Shown: one piece after another, positions 59,480 to 64,000 of the stretch
Numbering within the stretch: position 1 is the first letter of the stretch
How the letters are laid out: each line of letters starts with the position of its first letter
Assembly (NCBI GenBank): GCA_031272515.1
Contig: JAISTR010000036.1
Span: forward strand, 1-64,000
DNA from: Erysipelotrichaceae bacterium
GTDB taxonomy: Bacteria > Bacillota_I > Bacilli_A > Erysipelotrichales > Erysipelotrichaceae
Length of the DNA: 64,000 nt
Reading direction: 5' to 3'
The notes under the pieces: generated by a model
The model's input: only the letters and a program-made list of their open reading frames with translations
Told to the model about the DNA's origin: nothing
Database searches by the model: none
Made by a program: the position numbers and the translations under genes

Positions 59480-59488
59480 ATCTAAAAG

Positions 59489-61504
59489 ATGACGTTTCCC
59501 TTGAAATTGAGTAAAAAAGAAGAAGCGGCCTTGGCCAGTCTCGGCATCACGGACTGTGAGTCGCTTTTGGGGCACTATCCCTTTCGCTATGAATACCTGG
59601 AAGATGTGCCGTTTTCAAAGTGGCAGCCAGGCGACAAGGTCATCTTCTGCGGGACGCTTTTGGGCAAGGTTAGTACCGCCCGCTTTGGCAAGCGTACCCG
59701 CAGCAGCTTTGTGGTGGAAGCATCAAACCAGCATCTGCAGGTGGCGATATTCAACCGTCCCTGGCTGGCAAGGCAAATCACACCGGGCATGCTCGTGACC
59801 ATCATCGGCCGCTATGAGGGACACCAGAAAGTCACCGCCGCCAACTACAATACCATGAACTACCAGGCGCAGCTGGGCTACACTGCCATCTATCATCTCA
59901 AAAGCGGCATCACCCCCAAGCGCTTTGGCCTTTTGATGGCGGAAGCCTTAAACCAAATGAATGCGGACTCGCTTGTGCCGGATAACCTGATTCAAAAATA
60001 CCAGCTGTTAAAGCGCCGTCAGGCTTTAAGGCAGATTCACTTCCCGCAAAGTGAAGAGGAGATTCAAACCGCCACCCGGACCCTGAAATACGAGGGCTTT
60101 CTACTGTTTGCGCTCTCACTATTACGCAAGCACGCCCAGTTTAGCGATGACACAAAAAACCCCAAGGTCTTTGACGTAAAAAAGCTGGAGACTTTGATCA
60201 ACACCCAGCCCTTCACCCTGACCAGCGGGCAAAAGCGCTCACTGGAAGAGATCCTGAATGATCTTCAAAGCCCCCGCAGCATGTTTCGGCTGCTTCAGGG
60301 CGATGTCGGCAGCGGCAAGACCCTGGTGGCCGCAATCGCCGCCTATGCGACCTGTTTGAGCGGCCAGCAGAGTGCCTTTATGGTCCCCACGGAAATCCTT
60401 GCCTATCAGCAGTTTGACTACTTCAAGGAGCTGTTGGAGCCCTATGGGGTGCGCATGGTCCTACTGGTGGCCTCGCTTTCAGCCAAGGAAAAAAAGGCTA
60501 TTCGGCAGGAGCTTGCCAACGGGTTAGTGGATATCGTCATCGGTACCCATGCCTTAATTCAGGAAGCCGTGAACTTCTTTGATTTGGGCCTGGTTGTGAC
60601 CGATGAGCAGCACCGCTTCGGGGTCTTGCAAAGAACCCGGCTATTGGAGAAGGGGAAATCCCCGGATTATCTGCTTATGAGCGCCACCCCGATTCCCCGC
60701 ACCCTGGCGACGATCTTCTTCGGGGATCTGGCTGTCAGCACCATCGACACCCTTCCCGCGAAACGCAAACCGGTCAAAACCGTGCTGATTGAAAAAAACA
60801 GCCTGGGTCCGGTTTTATTGCAAATTTTAAAGCTGATGGAAAGCGGGGAGCGCCTGTATGTCGTCTGCGGGGCGATTGAACAGTCGGAAAGCGATGTCCG
60901 CAACGTCACCGACATCCACGAAGCTCTGGTCAATGAGATCAACGGGCGGCTCAAAAAGAACTACACAATTGCGCTTCTGCATGGTAAACTGGAGGCGTCA
61001 GAAAAAGAGCGCATCATCTCTGAGTTCGCGGCCGGAACCACCCAGATTCTGGTGAGCACCACCGTCATTGAAGTGGGCATCAACATTCCGGCTGCCAACC
61101 TGATGGCAATCTATGATGCCGACCGCTTCGGCTTATCGCAGCTCCACCAGCTGCGGGGACGCATCGGCCGGGGGGAAAAACAGGGCTATTGCTGGCTGTT
61201 AAGTGGCAGTGATGACCCGGCGGCACTGGCCCGCCTGCGCTTTTTGACACAGACGACCGACGGCTTTGAAATCGCCCGCTACGACCTCGCCCAGCGCGGT
61301 CCCGGCGATGTTCTGGGCCACCGCCAAAGCGGTCTTCCCAACTTTGTGCTGGGAGATTTGAAGAAGGATTATGCGATTTTGCATACTGCCCAGAAGGATG
61401 CCGAAACCATCTGGCAAAACCGTCAAGAGCCGCAGTATGCGGGATTATTGGCGGAAGTAGAGAAACGCTTGGGAAAGGATGATGAGCACAGTGGACCTCT
61501 TTGA
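59489..61504 (+). CDS. recG: ATP-dependent DNA helicase RecG
   Basis: RecG remodels stalled forks and Holliday junctions. The 671-residue protein has the N-terminal wedge OB-fold (GDKVIFCGTLLGKV), Walker A LLQGDVGSGKT, the Q/DEQH motif VTDEQHRFG, motifs III (LMSATPIPRTLA) and V-VI (STTVIEVGINIPAAN, HQLRGRIGRG) and the TRG region at the end. The ATG at 59489 has no SD; the nearest one serves a TTG at 59468 in the same frame whose codons end in TAA just before the ATG. rnc overlaps its end by 26 nt. Confidence 0.95.
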   Translation: MTFPLKLSKKEEAALASLGITDCESLLGHYPFRYEYLEDVPFSKWQPGDKVIFCGTLLGKVSTARFGKRTRSSFVVEASNQHLQVAIFNRPWLARQITPGMLVTIIGRYEGHQKVTAANYNTMNYQAQLGYTAIYHLKSGITPKRFGLLMAEALNQMNADSLVPDNLIQKYQLLKRRQALRQIHFPQSEEEIQTATRTLKYEGFLLFALSLLRKHAQFSDDTKNPKVFDVKKLETLINTQPFTLTSGQKRSLEEILNDLQSPRSMFRLLQGDVGSGKTLVAAIAAYATCLSGQQSAFMVPTEILAYQQFDYFKELLEPYGVRMVLLVASLSAKEKKAIRQELANGLVDIVIGTHALIQEAVNFFDLGLVVTDEQHRFGVLQRTRLLEKGKSPDYLLMSATPIPRTLATIFFGDLAVSTIDTLPAKRKPVKTVLIEKNSLGPVLLQILKLMESGERLYVVCGAIEQSESDVRNVTDIHEALVNEINGRLKKNYTIALLHGKLEASEKERIISEFAAGTTQILVSTTVIEVGINIPAANLMAIYDADRFGLSQLHQLRGRIGRGEKQGYCWLLSGSDDPAALARLRFLTQTTDGFEIARYDLAQRGPGDVLGHRQSGLPNFVLGDLKKDYAILHTAQKDAETIWQNRQEPQYAGLLAEVEKRLGKDDEHSGPL

Positions 61505-62171
61505 ATGGATGAAACAGCGGGATCTGCCCGTACACAACCGCAAACTGATTGAACGGGCCTTTATCCACTCTTCGTATGTCAACGAACACAAAAACACCCA
61601 GTTTGACAACGAACGGCTGGAATTCATGGGGGATGCGGTGCTGCAATTCTGGATTTCCGTCAAGCTCTATCAACTGCAGCCGACCCTGGATGAAGGTCAG
61701 ATGACGGTTTATAGGGCTTCGATGGTATGCGAGAAAGCCCTGGCCAAATATGGCAAGGAACTCGAGCTAAACCAGTTTCTCAAGCTGGGCATCGGCGAAG
61801 AGAAAAACGGCGGCCGCCAGCGCGATTCGATCGTGGCGGATATGATGGAAGCCTTTCTGGGGGCCCTGTATCTGGACTCCGGCCTAGGCTCCATCCAAAA
61901 GATTTTGGGTTCGGTCATTGACTTTCACAGCGAAGCGGAAATCAACCCCATTCAGGTGGATTACAAGACCCAGCTGCAGGAATTTGTGCAGGCAGACCGC
62001 AGACAAAGCGTCCGCTATGAAGTCCTGCATGTCAGCGGTCCCAGCAACCTGCCGGAATTTGAGGTCGCGGTGAAATTGGATGACATCACCCTGGGTGTCG
62101 GCAAAGGCAATTCCAAAAAGAAAGCGGAACAGGCTGCAGCCCAGCAGGCCTTTGAAAAACTGGTCAAATGA
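61479..62171 (+). CDS. rnc: ribonuclease III
   Basis: RNase III cleaves double-stranded RNA, including rRNA precursors. The 230-residue protein has the signature NERLEFMGDAVLQFW with the catalytic Glu/Asp, a second acidic site in IVADMMEAFLGALYLDSG and a C-terminal double-stranded-RNA-binding domain (DYKTQLQEFVQADRR onwards, GVGKGNSKKKAEQAAAQQAF). Starts with ATG at 61479 or 61482. It normally follows acpP in Firmicutes; here recG precedes it directly, with plsX and fab genes absent. Confidence 0.96.
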   Translation: MMSTVDLFEWMKQRDLPVHNRKLIERAFIHSSYVNEHKNTQFDNERLEFMGDAVLQFWISVKLYQLQPTLDEGQMTVYRASMVCEKALAKYGKELELNQFLKLGIGEEKNGGRQRDSIVADMMEAFLGALYLDSGLGSIQKILGSVIDFHSEAEINPIQVDYKTQLQEFVQADRRQSVRYEVLHVSGPSNLPEFEVAVKLDDITLGVGKGNSKKKAEQAAAQQAFEKLVK

Positions 62172-63178
62172 TCAAAGAATTCAGCGAGTCAACGACCCTG
62201 GGGAGCGTGCGGGGCTGGCAGTTGGAAAACCCTCTTTTGTCCGTGCGCATCCTCTCCTATGGCGCCATCATTCAATCGTTTGTCTATCGCCCTTTTGACC
62301 GGGACATTGTCCTGGGCTTTGATACAATTCAAGAATATATCGATGACAACCACTGCTACCTGGGGGCTACCATCGGCCGGGTCGCAAACCGCATCAAAGG
62401 CGGCTGTTTTACCTTGGGTGAAACAGAATACCGGGTACCGGTCAATAACGGCCCCAACAGCCTGCATGGCGGTTTAAACGGCTTTGACAAAAAAATCTTT
62501 GCGGGAGAAATAAAGGGCGATCAGCTGATTCTGACCTATGTCAGTGCGAGTGGCGAAGAGGGTTATCCGGGAGAGCTGAGCCTGACTTTGACCTTTTCTT
62601 TGAAAGAGGACAGTCTGAGCCTGAATTATAAGGCCACCAGCAATCAGGACACCCTGTTTGCGCCCACCCAGCACTCCTACTTCAATTTAAACGGAAGTGG
62701 GGATATTTTGGGGCACCGGCTTTACAGCCCGGCGCTGCAATTTGGCGCTGTGGATGAGTTTACCCTGCCAACCGGGGAGTTGCTGCCGGTTGCCGGGACG
62801 CCCTTTGACTTTACCCGCGAGCGAATGATAGGGAAGATGCTGGCACAAAGCCATCCGCAATTAACAATTGCGAAGGGCTTTGACCATCATTTTTGCGTTC
62901 CACATGAAGGCAAACGCTTATTTGCGACCCTGTCCAATGAAGACTTGTATCTGAAGATCTACAGCAGTTTTCCCGGTTTTCAGCTCTACAGCGGCAATTA
63001 TCTGGACCTGACTTTTGGCAAAGCCAGCTCCAGCTACAAAGAGCATAGCGGCATCTGCCTGGAAACCCAGTACTTTCCCGATAACATCCACAATCAAATC
63101 CCCCCGCTTTCGATACTGAAGCAAAATGAGACTTTTGTAGAAGAGACGACCTGGCAGGTCCTAAGGAGAGAGGCATGA
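62168..63178 (+). CDS. galM: aldose 1-epimerase (mutarotase)
   Basis: GalM interconverts the alpha and beta anomers of galactose or glucose. The 336-residue beta-sandwich enzyme has the His in NSLHGGLNGFDKK, the second catalytic His in PTQHSYFNLNG and the Glu region SGICLETQYFPD. It overlaps rnc by 4 nt and galK by 4 nt, giving a Leloir-type galactose pair at the end of this operon. Confidence 0.95.
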   Translation: MIKEFSESTTLGSVRGWQLENPLLSVRILSYGAIIQSFVYRPFDRDIVLGFDTIQEYIDDNHCYLGATIGRVANRIKGGCFTLGETEYRVPVNNGPNSLHGGLNGFDKKIFAGEIKGDQLILTYVSASGEEGYPGELSLTLTFSLKEDSLSLNYKATSNQDTLFAPTQHSYFNLNGSGDILGHRLYSPALQFGAVDEFTLPTGELLPVAGTPFDFTRERMIGKMLAQSHPQLTIAKGFDHHFCVPHEGKRLFATLSNEDLYLKIYSSFPGFQLYSGNYLDLTFGKASSSYKEHSGICLETQYFPDNIHNQIPPLSILKQNETFVEETTWQVLRREA

Positions 63179-64000
63179 ACATCACCGAGGCTATGACGTT
63201 GATTCAGGAAGGGCAGTTGGATGAGCGTTTCATCCAGCTCTATGGCAAAAAGCAGCTCAGCATCCAGAAGGAGCGCTACACCAGTGCCATCATCAAGTTC
63301 GCCCAGCTGTTTCCCCAAAAGCGCGACATCCGCATCTTCAGCACCCCGGGGCGCACGGAAGTCAGTGGCAATCACACCGACCACCAAAACGGCCGGGTTT
63401 TAGCCGGCAGCGTCGATTTGGACATCATTGCGGTAGTGGCGAAAGATGAGGGCAGGGTAACCCTGGTCTCGGACAATTATGCGATGAGTCCGATTGAACT
63501 GGATGATTTAAAAGTCAAGGAAGAGGAGAAGTTCACCTCGATGTCACTAATCCGCGGTGTTGCCAGCAAGCTTGTCGCCAGCGGGCATCCGATTGACGGC
63601 TTTTGCGGCTTTGCGACCTCCAGGGTCCTAAGGGGTTCGGGGATATCCTCCTCCGCCGCCTTTGAAGTGTTGATGGCAACCATCTTCAATCATCTTTACT
63701 TAGACGGCGCCATCAGTCCGGTTGACATCGCCATCATCGCCCAGTATTCCGAAAACGTCTACTTTGGCAAGCCCTGCGGGCTTTTGGACCAGATGACCTG
63801 CTCGGTTGGCGGCTTTGTCTACATCGACTTTGAAAATCCGCAAAAACCGGTGGTGGAATCCTTGACCTTTGACTTAAGCAAGCACGATTTGCAATTGGTG
63901 CTGGTGGATACCGGCGGCAGCCATGCCAATCTGTCGGATGAGTACGGCAAGATGGTCTATGAGATGAAAGAGGTAGCCCAGCACTTCGGGCAGGCGGTGT
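63175..64000 (+). CDS. galK: galactokinase (partial)
   Basis: GalK phosphorylates galactose. The first 275 residues are in the window and the gene runs off the right edge. The GHMP signature is clear: GRTEVSGNHTDHQNGRVLAGSVDL near residue 60 and the phosphate loop LRGSGISSSAAFEVL near 155. CGLLDQMTCSVGG corresponds to the ATP/active-site region. It overlaps galM by 4 nt (ATGA). Nothing suggests disruption before the edge. Confidence 0.95.
   Translation, partial: MNITEAMTLIQEGQLDERFIQLYGKKQLSIQKERYTSAIIKFAQLFPQKRDIRIFSTPGRTEVSGNHTDHQNGRVLAGSVDLDIIAVVAKDEGRVTLVSDNYAMSPIELDDLKVKEEEKFTSMSLIRGVASKLVASGHPIDGFCGFATSRVLRGSGISSSAAFEVLMATIFNHLYLDGAISPVDIAIIAQYSENVYFGKPCGLLDQMTCSVGGFVYIDFENPQKPVVESLTFDLSKHDLQLVLVDTGGSHANLSDEYGKMVYEMKEVAQHFGQAV

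Noticed and set aside
1-64000. CRISPR, IS elements, prophage, tRNA or rRNA genes
   Set aside because: No regularly spaced repeats, transposase or integrase motifs, and no tRNA cloverleaf or rRNA segments were seen by eye.

Overview
The window is a gene-dense bacterial chromosome segment of about 50-53% GC. The dense operons with ATGA-type overlaps, T-box leaders, sigma-A promoters with extended -10 elements, the mraZ-rsmH-ftsL-PBP-mraY-murD cluster, tagD, plsY, UPF0154, an Asp23/DAK2 pair and a sortase-type surface protein all point to a low-G+C-lineage Gram-positive (Bacillota). An Erysipelotrichia-like organism fits best, but that is an inference from gene content; there is no rRNA in the window to settle it. 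I see no tRNA or rRNA genes, no CRISPR array and no transposase.

Layout. 1-2762: a three-gene operon (BtrH-like protein, HSL-type hydrolase, SAM methyltransferase) behind a 32-bp perfect palindrome. 2830-8322: Phe T-box, pheS-pheT, an M19 dipeptidase and two small genes. 8324-9904 (minus): cysK-cysE behind a Cys-Cys leader ORF. 10129-11317: yebC-tagD. 11409-19337: Met T-box, oppABCDF and an S9 peptidase, which together look like a peptide-scavenging unit. 19395-22055: tmcAL (minus), lipase-like hydrolase, Nudix hydrolase. 22056-22721: an AT-rich island with two copies of a tiny membrane-peptide gene facing antisense promoters. 22722-24974: membrane protein, DUF177-rpmF, HAD. 25159-32958: mraZ division and wall cluster ending in a recJ-like gene. 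32969-38137: hypothetical gene (minus), fba, apt, relA. 38256-40106: structured leader and a thioester-domain-like surface protein. 40167-41648: TPR protein (minus). 41764-45053: Asp (or Asp/His) T-box and hisS-aspS. 45134-47402: proC (minus), membrane protein, a 6S-like RNA, UPF0154. 47432-50237: oxidoreductase, unknown gene, double GNAT. 50283-52079 (minus): two orphans and plsY. 52108-53731: ruvAB. 53728-54381: HAD (minus). 54554-57378: murG-murB-ftsQ. 57405-64000: Asp23, DAK2 kinase, recG, rnc, galM and galK, which runs off the end.

The regulatory theme is amino-acid supply. Three T-boxes read Phe, Met and Asp: their specifiers UUC, AUG and GAC align exactly on a shared downstream A-YCYNGGAG segment. 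The cysK leader appears to use two Cys codons that lie inside the sequence masking the cysK ribosome-binding site. Two loci deserve most attention. One is this putative cysteine-responsive translational attenuator at 9751-9904. The other is the duplicated type I toxin-antitoxin-like locus at 22069-22519, whose two peptide copies differ mainly at synonymous positions and one of which is flanked by a 12-nt inverted repeat that could fold the mRNA ends together.
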